From JBBQNJ01 sp038329845 (GTDB lineage: Bacteria; Planctomycetota; Phycisphaerae; Tepidisphaerales; Tepidisphaeraceae): DNA of 64,000 nt. Positions 1 through 8,394 of the stretch are shown in pieces. Positions within the stretch are counted from its first letter, which is position 1. Each line of letters starts with the position of its first letter. The DNA is taken from the NCBI GenBank assembly GCA_038329845.1, contig JBBQNJ010000014.1, positions 9,202-73,201 of the forward strand, read 5' to 3'. The notes under the pieces are model-generated. The model saw only the letters and a program-made list of their open reading frames with translations. It was not told where the DNA came from and did not search any database. The position numbers and the translations under genes were made by a program.

Positions 1-587
1 TGATCCAACCGCTGCTCACCGGCAGAATCCAGCATCGTTGCCATCGATACATCCCATGAATGCTCGAGCAGCTCGGCCTGCCAGGGATCGATTCCCGACG
101 CCCACTCACCGGCTGGTGCCTCGTCCACCGTCAGTTCGTCGGGATAAAACACCGGCGGATGGTAAGCGATCGGGCCCAGACCGCCCGACCCATCGAGACC
201 GCCGGGCTTAAGCCCCCACCACCCGACCATCCCGACCACCATCAGCGCCGCGGTGGCGGCGATGTACCAGCCCCAGTTGCGTCCGCGATCGGGCGATGCC
301 ATCGGCGCCGGTTGAGCCGACAGCCGATCGACCGTCCATTGGCGGATAAGCCTTCTCACCTGGCGCAGCGCCGCCGACTCGGGCAGAATCCCCCGCTGAT
401 CCCCCGCGGCCAGGGCGTCGCGGCAATCCAGGTCCATCCGCTGCAACTGCTCCAGTTGCCCGCGCATCTGCGAATCGGTCGCCAGCAACTGCGCGACCTC
501 GGCGCGATCGGCACCGTCCAGTTCATCGGCCAGATACATCAACAAGACCGCTTCGTTGTTCTCGAGTTGTTGCAGAAGGCTTGGCAT
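1..587 (-). CDS. Anti-sigma-factor-like membrane protein (partial)
   Basis: The reading frame starts at an ATG at 587 that overlaps the stop codon of the sigma-factor gene (TAATG) and stays open to the window edge, so the C-terminus is missing. The first ~100 residues are a soluble helical region beginning MPSLLQQLENNEAVLLMYL and rich in Leu, Gln and acidic residues. A single predicted membrane segment follows (WYIAATAALMVVGMVGWWGL), and the rest would lie outside the cytoplasm. A cytoplasmic head, one membrane helix and co-translation with an ECF sigma factor are the usual layout of anti-sigma factors, so a role in holding the sigma factor inactive at the membrane is inferred. I see no HxxxCxxC zinc motif in the visible part, so assignment to the classic ZAS family is not supported. 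Confidence 0.6.
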   Translation of the reverse strand, partial: MPSLLQQLENNEAVLLMYLADELDGADRAEVAQLLATDSQMRGQLEQLQRMDLDCRDALAAGDQRGILPESAALRQVRRLIRQWTVDRLSAQPAPMASPDRGRNWGWYIAATAALMVVGMVGWWGLKPGGLDGSGGLGPIAYHPPVFYPDELTVDEAPAGEWASGIDPWQAELLEHSWDVSMATMLDSAGEQRLD

Positions 588-1381
588 TATCCACCGTCCA
601 TCAATTGCTTGAGCTTGAGCATCGCCTTGTGCATCCGTCCCAGGGCCGTGTTCAGCGGACAGCCCAGGATGCGGGCGATCTCGACGAACTTCAGTTCCCC
701 GTAATACCGCATCAACAACACCTGCCGCTGCGGCTCGGGGAGCTGCGCCACGGCCCGTTGCAGTTTCATCTCCTGCTCGCCGCGCTCGAGCCGGTCGCTG
801 GCCGCGGGCATCGTCGGCTCTTCCAGATCGCGCATCGCCTGGATCGCCGTGCGCTGCCGGGTCCCCGATCGCCAGCGATCGTTGGCCTTGTTCGTGGCGA
901 TGCGAAACAGCCACGGCTTGAATCCACCGGCTCGAGATGCATCACCGGATGCATCGGTCTCGGCCGGAACGTACTTGTCCAAATGCTCGAGGACCGCCAG
1001 CCAGGTCTGCTGATGCAGTTCCTCGGCCACAGGGTCCGACCCGGCGAGCCGGCGAAGATATCGCAGCAGCGCGACGTGATGGCGCTTGACCAACGTCTCG
1101 CCGGCCGCGGCGTCTCCATCGCGCAGCAACTTCACCAGCGCATCGTCGCTTGGGGCCGCGCAGATCCCGGCAGTGTTCGATGCGACGAACACGCTCATGG
1201 CCTGAGGATTCGGGGTCGTGCCGCTCGCCATCGTCTCCAGGCCCGGGGCGTCAGAAGTTACAACGCTCGACCGGGGCGAATATTGTCCTTGAGAGAATCC
1301 AAACGCCCGGGCGAGTATACCGTTCGTTGCCAGCGGGTCGAAGTACCTCGAGGGAGGCTCCAACTCGCTGCTTAAGGACAT
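587..1381 (-). CDS. RNA polymerase sigma factor, ECF/sigma-70 family
   Basis: The protein contains a region 2 (ALVKLLRDGD, then YLRRLAGSDPVAEELHQQTWLAVLEHL and KPWLFRIATNKANDRWR) and a region 4 with its helix-turn-helix (LPEPQRQVLLMRYYGELKFVEIARILGCPLNTALGRMHKAM), joined by a short linker, as in ECF sigma factors. The annotated frame is 264 residues, about 70 longer than usual. The first 50 residues look non-coding, so the start at MASGTTPNP (position 1231) is a good alternative. It is co-translated with the downstream anti-sigma-like membrane protein by a TAATG overlap, which suggests stoichiometric control. The target regulon cannot be read from this window. Confidence 0.85.
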   Translation of the reverse strand: MSLSSELEPPSRYFDPLATNGILARAFGFSQGQYSPRSSVVTSDAPGLETMASGTTPNPQAMSVFVASNTAGICAAPSDDALVKLLRDGDAAAGETLVKRHHVALLRYLRRLAGSDPVAEELHQQTWLAVLEHLDKYVPAETDASGDASRAGGFKPWLFRIATNKANDRWRSGTRQRTAIQAMRDLEEPTMPAASDRLERGEQEMKLQRAVAQLPEPQRQVLLMRYYGELKFVEIARILGCPLNTALGRMHKAMLKLKQLMDGG

Positions 1382-1489
1382 CGGCGGTGCCTCGACGGCG
1401 GCACTTCAAGTCCCACAGCCGCCCCGCGCCACCCCGATCGGATACCCGGCATCTTTCGCCGCGGGAATGAGTTAGGTAACGTACCCGCG

Positions 1490-2410
1490 ATGCGTGAACG
1501 GGTTCTCATCTTCGCCAATCCGATTGCCGGACGCGGCAGCGGGCGAAAGCTCGCCCAACGCCTCGCCGGGCGATTCGAGCGGGCGGGGATCGAACCGATT
1601 CTCCTGTTCGATCGTCCCGACCAAATCGACGATCACTCAATCGGCGCGGTGAAAGACTCGCGGGCGGCGGTGGTCATCGGCGGCGATGGAACCCTGCGCG
1701 CGGTGGCCCAGCGCCTGGTCGGTCGCGGTGCCACGAAGGCCACTCCGCCGATCAGCAGCGCCCCGCCGCTGCTGGTCGTGCCGATGGGGACGGCCAATCT
1801 GATGGGCCACCATCTCGGGATTCGCTGGAACCGCGCCAATCCGGAGGATCAACTCCTCGCGGCTATCCAGAATGGGAAAACGCGCGCCTTGGATGCGGCG
1901 CGGATCAACGGCGAACTCTTCTTCCTCATGGCCGGCGTTGGACTCGACGCGATGGTGGTCCACGAACTCGCCAGGCACCGTAAGGGTCCGATCACCCTAA
2001 TGACATACCTCGAGCCGGTGCTGCGGACCCTGGGAGGGTACGACTTTCCATCCATCGAGGTGCGCGTGGACGGCGCGACGGTCTTCGGCGCTCGACCGGG
2101 GATCGCGTTCATCGGCAACACCCGCGAGTACGGCACGGGCTTCGCCATGCTGCCCGAGGCGCGTTCGGACGATGGGCTGCTGGACGTGTGTTGTCTGCCT
2201 ATGGCCAGCGCCCCCGACGCGGTGTTCGCGGCCCTGCGGGCCGTGGCCGGCGAACATGCCCGGGCCGAAGGCGCGGTCTACGTCAAGGGACGCACCGTGC
2301 GGGTCGATTCGGCGCGGCCGGTCCCGGTGCAGGTCGATGGCGACGCCGCCGGCGCCACTCCGATCGACATCGCCTTGCTGGATGAGCGGGTGCGGTTTAT
2401 CGTGCCCTGA
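1490..2410 (+). CDS. Diacylglycerol/lipid kinase, DagK/YegS family
   Basis: This 306-residue protein has the family hallmarks: the N-terminal LIFANPIAGRGSGRK nucleotide-binding loop, the GGDGT signature at residues 64-68, and a VPMGTANLMGHHLGI stretch matching the conserved G-T-x-N-x-x-A/G motif. The C-terminal half is the beta-sandwich lobe (TREYGTGFAMLPEARSDDG, VQVDGD). Members transfer phosphate from ATP to diacylglycerol, sphingoid bases or related lipids at the inner membrane. It is divergent from the sigma-factor gene and followed by a hairpin and kdsA. The lipid substrate is not predictable. DagK family is secure; the exact substrate is not. Confidence 0.85.
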   Translation: MRERVLIFANPIAGRGSGRKLAQRLAGRFERAGIEPILLFDRPDQIDDHSIGAVKDSRAAVVIGGDGTLRAVAQRLVGRGATKATPPISSAPPLLVVPMGTANLMGHHLGIRWNRANPEDQLLAAIQNGKTRALDAARINGELFFLMAGVGLDAMVVHELARHRKGPITLMTYLEPVLRTLGGYDFPSIEVRVDGATVFGARPGIAFIGNTREYGTGFAMLPEARSDDGLLDVCCLPMASAPDAVFAALRAVAGEHARAEGAVYVKGRTVRVDSARPVPVQVDGDAAGATPIDIALLDERVRFIVP

Positions 2411-2412
2411 AC

Positions 2413-2429
2413 CGAGGCGATTCGCCTCG
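2413..2429 (+). other. Hairpin just after the DagK-like gene
   Basis: A perfect 7-bp inverted repeat (CGAGGCG, loop ATT, CGCCTCG) begins 2 bases past the stop codon. No U-run follows directly (AACCTCTTCGTGTTTTC comes next), so it is not a canonical intrinsic terminator. It could stabilise the 3' end or attenuate read-through into kdsA. Confidence 0.4.
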
Positions 2430-2472
2430 AACCTCTTCGTGTTTTCTATATTTTGTTCAGTATCGGATCCTC

Positions 2473-3270
2473 ATGCTTCCCACCGATCGCCTGTTTGTCC
2501 TCGCCGGCCCGTGCGTGATCGAATCGCTCGAGTTGTGCCTCGAGGTCGGCGCTTTCATGAAGCGGACGTGCGACGAGTTGGGGCTGCACTACGTCTTCAA
2601 AGCGTCGTTCGATAAGGCGAATCGCTCGGCCGGCGACAGCTTTCGCGGCCCGGGACTGGACCAGGGGCTAAAGATTCTGGCGACGGTGAAGCGCGAACTC
2701 AATGTGGCGATCTTGACCGATGTGCATGAGCCGGCCCAGGCCGCGCCCGCCGGGGAAGTGGTGGATGTGATCCAGGTACCGGCGTTTCTGGCCCGCCAGA
2801 CCGACCTGCTCGAGGCGTGCGGGCGGACGGGAAAAATCGTGAACATCAAGAAAGGCCAGTTCATGGCGCCGACGGAAATGGCCAACGCCGTCGCGAAGGT
2901 CAAGAGCGCCGGGAATCCGCAGATATTGCTGACCGAGCGAGGCACTTTTTTTGGATACAACCGGCTCGTCAATGACTTTACCGGTCTGGCCGTCATGAAA
3001 TCATTGACGGGCTGCCCGGTCGTGTTCGACGTGACCCACTCGACTCAGCAGCCGGCCGGCGAAGGCACGCGCAGCGGCGGCCGGCCGGAATTTTCCCCCC
3101 TGCTAGCCCGCGCCGCCGTCGCCGCCGGCGTGGACGGGCTGTTCCTCGAGTGCCACCCCTCACCCTCGTCGGCCAAGTCTGACGCCGCGACCATGCTCTC
3201 GCTGGACCAGGCCGCCCAACTGCTCCGCCAATGCGCTGCCTTGCAAAAAGTGATGCGGTCGCTGGATTAG
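2473..3270 (+). CDS. kdsA: 3-deoxy-8-phosphooctulonate (KDO-8-P) synthase
   Basis: The enzyme condenses phosphoenolpyruvate with arabinose 5-phosphate to KDO-8-phosphate, the committed step to the inner-core sugar of lipopolysaccharide, in the cytoplasm. The 265-residue length is normal. Diagnostic segments are KASFDKANRS at residues 43-52, SFRGPGLDQGL, ILTDVHEP and NIKKGQFMAP. Residue 14 in AGPCVIES is Cys, and His189 (DVTHSTQQP), Glu226 (LECHP) and Asp237 fall where the metal ligands of the Aquifex-type enzyme lie. The E. coli-type enzyme has Asn in place of the Cys, so this should be the metal-dependent class. It implies that this organism makes an LPS-type outer membrane, in agreement with the lipid A-type acyltransferase at 39.4 kb. 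It converges on tsf. Confidence 0.95.
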   Translation: MLPTDRLFVLAGPCVIESLELCLEVGAFMKRTCDELGLHYVFKASFDKANRSAGDSFRGPGLDQGLKILATVKRELNVAILTDVHEPAQAAPAGEVVDVIQVPAFLARQTDLLEACGRTGKIVNIKKGQFMAPTEMANAVAKVKSAGNPQILLTERGTFFGYNRLVNDFTGLAVMKSLTGCPVVFDVTHSTQQPAGEGTRSGGRPEFSPLLARAAVAAGVDGLFLECHPSPSSAKSDAATMLSLDQAAQLLRQCAALQKVMRSLD

Positions 3271-3299
3271 CAACCGGAAAAGCGCCTTTCGCGCACCGC

Positions 3300-4115
3300 T
3301 CAGCTCTGACCCACCTCGATGCGAACGTACTTATCGAGCGTTACGCCGGCGTTCTTGAGCATCGCGTCGACGGTCCCTTTGAATGCCTGGGCATTGAAGA
3401 ACTCCTGATCGAGCAACACCCGCTCGGCGAAAAAGGCGTTGAGCTTTCCCTCGGCGATTTTCTCGGCGATCTGCTGCGGCTTGCCGGTCGCCTTGGCCTG
3501 CTCGACGGCGATCTCCTTCTCCTTGGCGACCAGTTCGGCCGGAACTTCGTCGCGGGTTAGTCCCAGCGGACGGGCAAAGGCGATGTGCCCGCCGATCTGC
3601 TTAATCAGCTCGTCGGTGACGTTGGCGACATTGCCTGAGAGGCGCAAAATCACGCCGATCTTGCCGGTAATCCCGTATAGATAAAGCCCCACCTTGCCGG
3701 CGGGATTACTCACCGCCGCGCTCTTGCCCACGCGGACATTTTCCCCCGTACGCTGTGCCAGTTCGGTCACGCCGCTCTTCATCGCCGCAGTCGCGTCCAC
3801 CGAAACGTTGGCGGCCAGATCGCCGACGATCGTCGCGCCGAGTTTCTGGAAATCATCGCTCTTGGCGGTGAAGTCGGTATTGCAGTTCAGCTCGACCAGC
3901 GCCGCGGACTTACCGTCGGACGAAGCGGCGCCGAAGACGCGGCCCTCGGACGCGGCCCGCTCCTGGATCGAGGCCTTCACCCCGGACTTGCGAAACAGGT
4001 CGATCGCCTTCTCGATATCCCCGCCGGCCTGGATGAGCATCTCTTTGCACTTCATCATCGGCTGGCCGGTCTTGGCCCGAAGTTCATTGACAGCTTTCGC
4101 GGTGATCTCCGCCAT
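3300..4115 (-). CDS. tsf: Translation elongation factor Ts
   Basis: EF-Ts exchanges GDP for GTP on EF-Tu. The protein starts MAEITAKAVNELRAKTGQPMMKCKEML, the N-terminal UBA-like domain with the T-G-x-P-M-M-K-C-K motif that contacts EF-Tu, followed by the core dimerisation domains (NCNTDFTAKSDDF, HIAFARPLGLTRDEVP, KEKEIAVEQAKATGKP). The longest frame begins at a TTG at 4130, but the ATG at 4115 has a GGAG nine bases upstream and matches the family N-terminus, giving 271 residues. It lies downstream of rpsB in the conserved rpsB-tsf order. Confidence 0.97.
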   Translation of the reverse strand: MAEITAKAVNELRAKTGQPMMKCKEMLIQAGGDIEKAIDLFRKSGVKASIQERAASEGRVFGAASSDGKSAALVELNCNTDFTAKSDDFQKLGATIVGDLAANVSVDATAAMKSGVTELAQRTGENVRVGKSAAVSNPAGKVGLYLYGITGKIGVILRLSGNVANVTDELIKQIGGHIAFARPLGLTRDEVPAELVAKEKEIAVEQAKATGKPQQIAEKIAEGKLNAFFAERVLLDQEFFNAQAFKGTVDAMLKNAGVTLDKYVRIEVGQS

Positions 4116-4324
4116 GGTAGTTGGCTCCAATAAGGTTCAAAAAAAAGGCCGACCTGCCCTATTTTCCGCAGGTTTACCGAAGGATTCGGATTCGCAGCGC
4201 CGCCGCCGGCATCGGACTTTTTGGCCCGCCGGCGATCGGTGGAATCCTTCGGACAAGACGAAGCCCGGGCACGCGCCTGGCTCGGGACATTGCGATGCGA
4301 CGGCACTCCGGCGCATCCGCCGGA

Positions 4325-5212
4325 TCAGGCACCCTGGCCGGCAACGGCCGTTTCGACGGCGGGCGCGGTTTCGGCGGGCGGGGCCGCGGGCGCGGGGACA
4401 GAGGCCGCGTCCGGCGATTGCACCGGCGCGACCGCGCCCTCATCGGCGCGGAACGAGGCCCGAGTCGAGCGCCGCCGCGGCGCCGCGGCGGCGGCATTGG
4501 CCTCTTCGCCCTTCTCAGGGCGAGTCTGTTTGCCTTCAATTACGGAATCGGCCAACTCGTGGAGGATGATCTCCACCGCCCGCATCGCATCGTCGTTGCC
4601 GGGAACCGGCAGGTCGATCAGGTCCGGATCGCTGTCGGTATCGATCAACGCCACGGTCGTCAAGCCCAGCTTCTTGGCTTCCTTGACGGCGATATGTTCC
4701 CGCCGCGTATCGACGATGAACATCACCCCAGGCATCTTTTCCATCCGGCGAATGCCCTCGAGGTTGGCCTTGATCTTGGTCATCTCGCGCGAGAGCGTCG
4801 CTTTCATCTTTTTTGAGTACGTCTCGATCTGCCCGGACTCCCAGAGCTTTTCCAGCTCCTCGAGCCGATTCAGCCTGGCCCGAATAGTCCTGAAGTTGGT
4901 CAGCGTCCCACCCAGCCAGCGCTCGGCAACGTAGTGCATCCCGCAACGCTTGGCCTCTTCTTCGACCGCGTGGCGGGCCTGGCGCTTGGTCCCCACGAAC
5001 AACACATCCTTGCCCCCGGCGACCGTCTGCTGGAGCAACTTCTTGGCGCGAAGCAGACCTTTGAGGGTCTCCTTCACGTCAATGATGTGGATCATGTTGC
5101 GTTTGCCGTGGATGTAAGGCTCCATTTTCGGATTCCACCGGCTCACCCGATGTCCGAAATGAACTCCCGCATCCACGAGTTGTTTAACGAGTTCGGCTTG
5201 CGATTGCGCCAT
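4325..5212 (-). CDS. rpsB: 30S ribosomal protein S2
   Basis: S2 belongs to the small-subunit body and binds S1 in many bacteria. Family segments are VDAGVHFGHRVSRWNPKM, YIHGKRNMIHIIDV, ERWLGGTLTNF, MPGVMFIVDTRREHIAVKEA and IDTDSDPDLIDLPVPGNDDAMRA. The start at 5212 has GGAG nine bases upstream; the longer open frame to 5404 is leader. At 295 residues it is longer than the usual ~240, because of a C-terminal tail of about 70 residues rich in Ala, Pro and Glu, with an early Arg cluster (APRRRSTRASFR). The tail looks disordered and lineage-specific. The gene is followed by tsf after about 200 bases. Confidence 0.97.
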   Translation of the reverse strand: MAQSQAELVKQLVDAGVHFGHRVSRWNPKMEPYIHGKRNMIHIIDVKETLKGLLRAKKLLQQTVAGGKDVLFVGTKRQARHAVEEEAKRCGMHYVAERWLGGTLTNFRTIRARLNRLEELEKLWESGQIETYSKKMKATLSREMTKIKANLEGIRRMEKMPGVMFIVDTRREHIAVKEAKKLGLTTVALIDTDSDPDLIDLPVPGNDDAMRAVEIILHELADSVIEGKQTRPEKGEEANAAAAAPRRRSTRASFRADEGAVAPVQSPDAASVPAPAAPPAETAPAVETAVAGQGA

Positions 5213-5352
5213 TGCGTCGGTCTCCGTGACCCGGCCGACGGGACAAAAGCCCGTTGATTTGGCCGTCAGCCCGTACGACCGCGACGGCCAAGAAGCCGCG
5301 ACGCCATGGGGCTTAGTCGTGAAAGAAGTTAAAAAACACCCGCGATGATCCC

Positions 5353-5376
5353 GGCGGCGGTTTGTTTCCCGCCGCC
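5353..5376 (-). promoter_or_regulatory. Strong hairpin in the rpsB leader
   Basis: On the rpsB coding strand an 8-bp perfect stem (GGCGGCGG / CCGCCGCC) with an 8-base loop lies about 140 bases upstream of the start codon, followed some 15 bases later by a run of six U. S2 operons are often autoregulated through their leader RNA, so this is a candidate control structure. It does not match a leader motif I can name. The rest of 5213-5404 shows no gene. Confidence 0.3.
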
Positions 5377-5465
5377 CCGGTTCGCTAGGCATCATCCTCA
5401 ACACAGCAAAGAGGAGATCCTGACCCTCGGCAAGCCAAGACCGGCTACTTTACTCCCCTCGTTAA

Positions 5466-5777
5466 AATCGGTCAAGACGACCGCAAGCCGATTTTCACCC
5501 CGGGGCGATTTTCATATCTGACCGGCCCATCCGGTCACGATCCACGAATGCCCACGACAGGATTCGAACAATACAGGATTCTCCCGAGAATTCAACTGTT
5601 TCCGAAAACGGCGCTGCAAAAAGTGCTGCAATCGATCCGGATTTGGCCGAAGTGGTGGCAAATTGGCACTCACTGCCTGCCGCCATCAAGGGGGTGATCT
5701 CAATCGTCGTCGGTCAGCATACGGCGACAGTACGGTCGGCTGTGGAATCGGGCGGAAAACCGGACGCTAATCAGTAA
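5466..5777 (+). pseudogene. Decayed integrase-like C-terminal tail
   Basis: An ORF without any ATG runs from a stop at 5463 to TAA at 5775-5777. Its last part reads as protein-like sequence containing AAIDPDLAEVVANWHSLP followed by AAIKGVISIVV. From memory this resembles the tail seen at the C-terminus of many planctomycete phage-type integrases (D-P-x-L-A-x-V-x-x-x-W-x-x-L-P); I could not run a search. No catalytic RHRY region is present, so only a remnant is left. It begins next to the att-like sequence at 5549-5569, where an integrase gene would be expected. Confidence 0.4.
5549..5569 (+). repeat. att-like copy of the tRNA-Leu 3' end
   Basis: These 21 bases match 19 of the 21 bases at the 3' end of the tRNA-Leu gene (7319-7339) in the same orientation, covering the T-arm half and acceptor end (TGCCCA, GACAGGATT, GAAC are identical). 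No other part of a tRNA is present here. A direct repeat of a tRNA 3' end on the downstream side of that tRNA is the usual footprint of site-specific integration. The repeats are 1.77 kb apart and bracket the ATPase gene. Confidence 0.5.
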
Positions 5778-6002
5778 CCAATGGCGAGGTAGAGCATCAA
5801 CAATTGCGCGGACGTTACTCCGGCGGGCCGAACCGCCGCTCCAATTCCTGAACGACGGGCCGGAGGACCTCGCCAAACATGCTTAACCATCCGGCCAGTC
5901 GCTCGGCAGGAGCATCACGGAGCTGGAGAATCTCCTTGGTGCGTCAAATGGCCTTGGGTTTGTCGCCTTGCAAATTCACCACGATCTGGTGACAATGTCA
6001 CC

Positions 6003-7232
6003 ATGATCCAGCGGAATATCGAACAATCCCTGCAGTTAGCTTTGGCCGATACGCCAGTGGTGCTGATCAACGGCGCCCGGCAGACCGGCAAGACCACTTT
6101 AGCCCAGGCGATCGCTCAGAAGTCCGGCGCCGAGTATTTCACTCTGGACGATGCCGCCACGCTGGCACTGGCGGCGGGCGATCCGTCCGGGTTCATCCGC
6201 AACCTCAGCGGCCCTGTCGTTCTGGACGAAATCCAACGGGCACCCGATCTGTTCCCCGCCATCAAGCTTGCCGTGGATAAGAACCGCCAACCCAGCCGCT
6301 TTCTCCTGACCGGCTCGGCCAATGTCATGACCCTGCCGCGTTTGTCGGAGTCGCTGGCCGGGCGGATGGAAGTCATTCCTCTCTTCCCGTTTTCGGCCGG
6401 TGAGCTCGCCGGGCATCGCGAGGGATTCGTGAAGCGTCTGTTTGCCGGCACCATCGCTAAAGTGAAGTCGAGCACCACTAAAGATGATCTTGCGTCCAGA
6501 TTGACTCGTGGCGCCTACCCGGAAGCAATCCAGCGTAAAGGCGAAGATCGCAGGACGGCGTGGTTCGCCTCCTACATCTCCACCATCCTGCAACGGGACG
6601 TGCGTGACCTGGCGCAGGTGGATGCGTTGCACACACTGCCGAACCTGGTCAAGTTGCTTGCCGCACGCACGTCCGGTTTGATGAATATGGCCGACATAGG
6701 CAGGGACGCCGGCCTGCCGCACTCGACGTTGACCCGCTATCTGGCCCTGCTGGAAACGGTTTATCTGGTTCACCGTCTGCCCGCCTGGTCACCCAATCTG
6801 GGCAAGCGTCTGGTCAAAGCGCCCAAGCTGCACCTGGTTGACACCGGCCTGGCTTGCCACCTGATCGGTGTCGAAGCCCGACGGCTCAGCCAAGACCGCT
6901 CTTTGCTGGGGCGCATGTTGGAAACGTTTGTGGTCGGCGAACTCCGCAAACAGCTTTCCTGGACCGAACCGCAGACCGCGCTTTACCATTTCCGTTCAGC
7001 CGCAGGCTCGGAAGTGGATGTTGTGCTGGAAAAAGCCGATGGCGCGGTGGCCGGCATCGAAGTCAAGGCGAGCAGCACCGCGGCCATCTCTGACTTCGCA
7101 GCGCTGCAATCGTTGCGCGATCAGCTTGGCAAACAGTTCCATGCCGGCATCGTGCTGTATATGGGCGATCAAGTGATTCCCTTCGGCGACAGTCTCTGGC
7201 TGGTGCCCTTGACACACTTGTGGGCGGAGTAA
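6003..7232 (+). CDS. AAA_14/DUF4143 family ATPase
   Basis: This is a 409-residue protein of the ATP-binding family with an N-terminal AAA_14 domain and a C-terminal DUF4143 domain. It shows Walker A GARQTGKTT at residues 24-32, Walker B PVVLDEIQ with Asp75 and Glu76, the sensor segment FLLTGSAN, and a C-terminal part ending FRSAAGSEVDVVLE then GIEVKASSTA, which resembles a restriction-endonuclease-like fold (D...E-x-K). Cellular function of this family is poorly defined; members are common in mobile and defence-related accessory regions. The gene stands alone between an att-like repeat and the tRNA-Leu gene. An SD-like sequence is not obvious. Family assignment is firm, role unknown. Confidence 0.85.
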   Translation: MIQRNIEQSLQLALADTPVVLINGARQTGKTTLAQAIAQKSGAEYFTLDDAATLALAAGDPSGFIRNLSGPVVLDEIQRAPDLFPAIKLAVDKNRQPSRFLLTGSANVMTLPRLSESLAGRMEVIPLFPFSAGELAGHREGFVKRLFAGTIAKVKSSTTKDDLASRLTRGAYPEAIQRKGEDRRTAWFASYISTILQRDVRDLAQVDALHTLPNLVKLLAARTSGLMNMADIGRDAGLPHSTLTRYLALLETVYLVHRLPAWSPNLGKRLVKAPKLHLVDTGLACHLIGVEARRLSQDRSLLGRMLETFVVGELRKQLSWTEPQTALYHFRSAAGSEVDVVLEKADGAVAGIEVKASSTAAISDFAALQSLRDQLGKQFHAGIVLYMGDQVIPFGDSLWLVPLTHLWAE

Positions 7233-7318
7233 CGCACGAGTCCATCAACGCCTCAGTCGGTCCGTCTTGCACGAAAGAAGCAGAGCATCTCCAGCTTCGG
7301 GAGGGAGCTTTCTTCAAG

Positions 7319-7400
7319 TGCCCAGGACAGGATTTGAACCTGCACGAGTTGCCTCGCTACCACCTCAAAGTAGTGCGTCTGCCAATTCCGCCACCTGGGC
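7319..7400 (-). tRNA. tRNA-Leu (anticodon GAG)
   Basis: On the minus strand the sequence folds as a class II tRNA: acceptor GCCCAGG/CCTGGGC, discriminator A, D-arm, anticodon stem CTACT/GGTAG with loop TTGAGGT giving anticodon GAG, a long variable arm (CGAG/CTCG) and a T-arm with GTTCAAATC. CCA is not encoded. The 3' end is the apparent target of an integration event (see 5549-5569). Confidence 0.95.
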
Positions 7401-7419
7401 CGCGGGACAAGCGGGGGGA

Positions 7420-7447
7420 ATTATACTCCCGACCGCGCCGCTGTCGA
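7420..7447 (-). promoter_or_regulatory. Promoter of tRNA-Leu
   Basis: TCGACA (-35), a 16-base spacer and a perfect TATAAT (-10) lie upstream of the tRNA, placing the start of transcription about a dozen bases before its 5' end. Confidence 0.7.
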
Positions 7448-7587
7448 GAGCGGGCGATGCAAGAATCGTGGCTCGCCTCATCGCCGAGAACGTCCGGGCG
7501 GACCGACCGGCTCGAGGATATACCGCTCGCTGGCCCTATTGAGACAATTCGCTTGGAGGAACCCGCGGGATGCCCTGTAGGTTCCGA

Positions 7588-7606
7588 GTGCGTGCGTGCG
7601 TGCGTG
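7588..7606 (+). repeat. Tetranucleotide microsatellite
   Basis: Four and a half tandem copies of GTGC/TGCG. It lies in the gene-poor stretch 7401-7773, in which I see only the tRNA-Leu promoter and no supported gene. Such runs can slip; no effect on a neighbour is evident. Confidence 0.7.
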
Positions 7607-7773
7607 TGAGTGTCTCGCCGAACGCCGCGAGCGGTGTAACAAGTCCCCCGCCTTGTCATCGTCTTGGCGGCCTCGTATAGTTCGTCCCGATCTGGAGCGG
7701 GCCGGATGGGTGGCGCAGCGTGAATCGTCGATACGGGGAGATGCACCCACCCCGTGGAATGCCGGAGTCGCCC

Positions 7774-8295
7774 ATGATGCAGACGAACAGTCCTGAGAAT
7801 CCCGTCGAGCCGGTGCCGGCGGGGTTGCCCAACAATGAGAGCTTCCTGCCTGCGTCCACTGTTCTGATCGTGGATGACAATTCCCAGAACGTCGAGCTTT
7901 TGCAAGCGTTCCTCGAGCAGTTGCCGGTGAAGGTGGGCACCGCCGCCGACGGGGTCGAGGCGATGGAGAAGGTCGCCGAGCTCAATCCCGACCTGATCCT
8001 GCTGGATATCATGATGCCGCGAATGAGCGGGTTCCAGGTCTGCAAGAAACTCAAGAGCGACCCGAAGACCCGGGATATTCAGATTCTCATGGTCACAGCG
8101 CTGAATGAGTTGGGGGACATCGAGCAGGCGTCGGAATGCGGGACCGACGACTTCGTCTCCAAGCCGGTGAACAAGTTCGAGCTGCTCACCCGCGTCAAAA
8201 GCCTTCTGCGGGTTCGCCACCTCAAGAACGAGCTGGAACGCGCGCTAACCTACCTCAACGACATCGAAACCGACGACGGCGCCGACTCGCGGTAG
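7774..8295 (+). CDS. Single-domain response regulator (PleD-type receiver)
   Basis: A 173-residue protein with one receiver domain: acidic pair Asp34-Asp35 (LIVDDNSQNVELL), phospho-acceptor Asp78 (LILLDIMMPRMSGFQVC), Thr108 and Lys130 (DDFVSKPVNKFELLTRV). A C-terminal helical extension (LLRVRHLKNELERALTYL) may be a dimerisation or output helix; there is no DNA-binding or GGDEF domain. The start at 7774 is preferred because GGAG lies six bases upstream; the open frame extends to 7720. No histidine kinase is nearby. It probably relays a phosphorylation signal by protein-protein contact. Confidence 0.85.
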   Translation: MMQTNSPENPVEPVPAGLPNNESFLPASTVLIVDDNSQNVELLQAFLEQLPVKVGTAADGVEAMEKVAELNPDLILLDIMMPRMSGFQVCKKLKSDPKTRDIQILMVTALNELGDIEQASECGTDDFVSKPVNKFELLTRVKSLLRVRHLKNELERALTYLNDIETDDGADSR

Positions 8296-8335
8296 CGATC
8301 GTGTCAGCTAACTTTTTTGCCGCGACTCCCCGACG

Positions 8336-8360
8336 AAAAAAAACCGCCCCGAAGGGCGGC
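8336..8360 (-). terminator. Intrinsic terminator of the B12-fold gene
   Basis: On the minus strand CCGCCC, a UUCG tetraloop and GGGCGG are followed by eight U. It lies 35 bases after the stop of the gene at 8395 and also sits just beyond the convergent response-regulator gene. Confidence 0.9.
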
Positions 8361-8394
8361 TGCTCAGACTCGATACGATTGACGGACGGATCGG

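Noticed and set aside
581..1375. Long plus-strand ORF of 264 residues
   Set aside because: Mirror frame of the ECF sigma factor, without family sequence.
3271..3299. Weak hairpin GCGC-GAAAG-GCGC with four U after tsf
   Set aside because: Only 4 bp of stem; too weak to call a terminator.
7220..7609. ORFs across the tRNA-Leu gene with the phrase FEPARVASLP or similar
   Set aside because: These are the well-known spurious translations of a tRNA gene; the region folds as tRNA-Leu.
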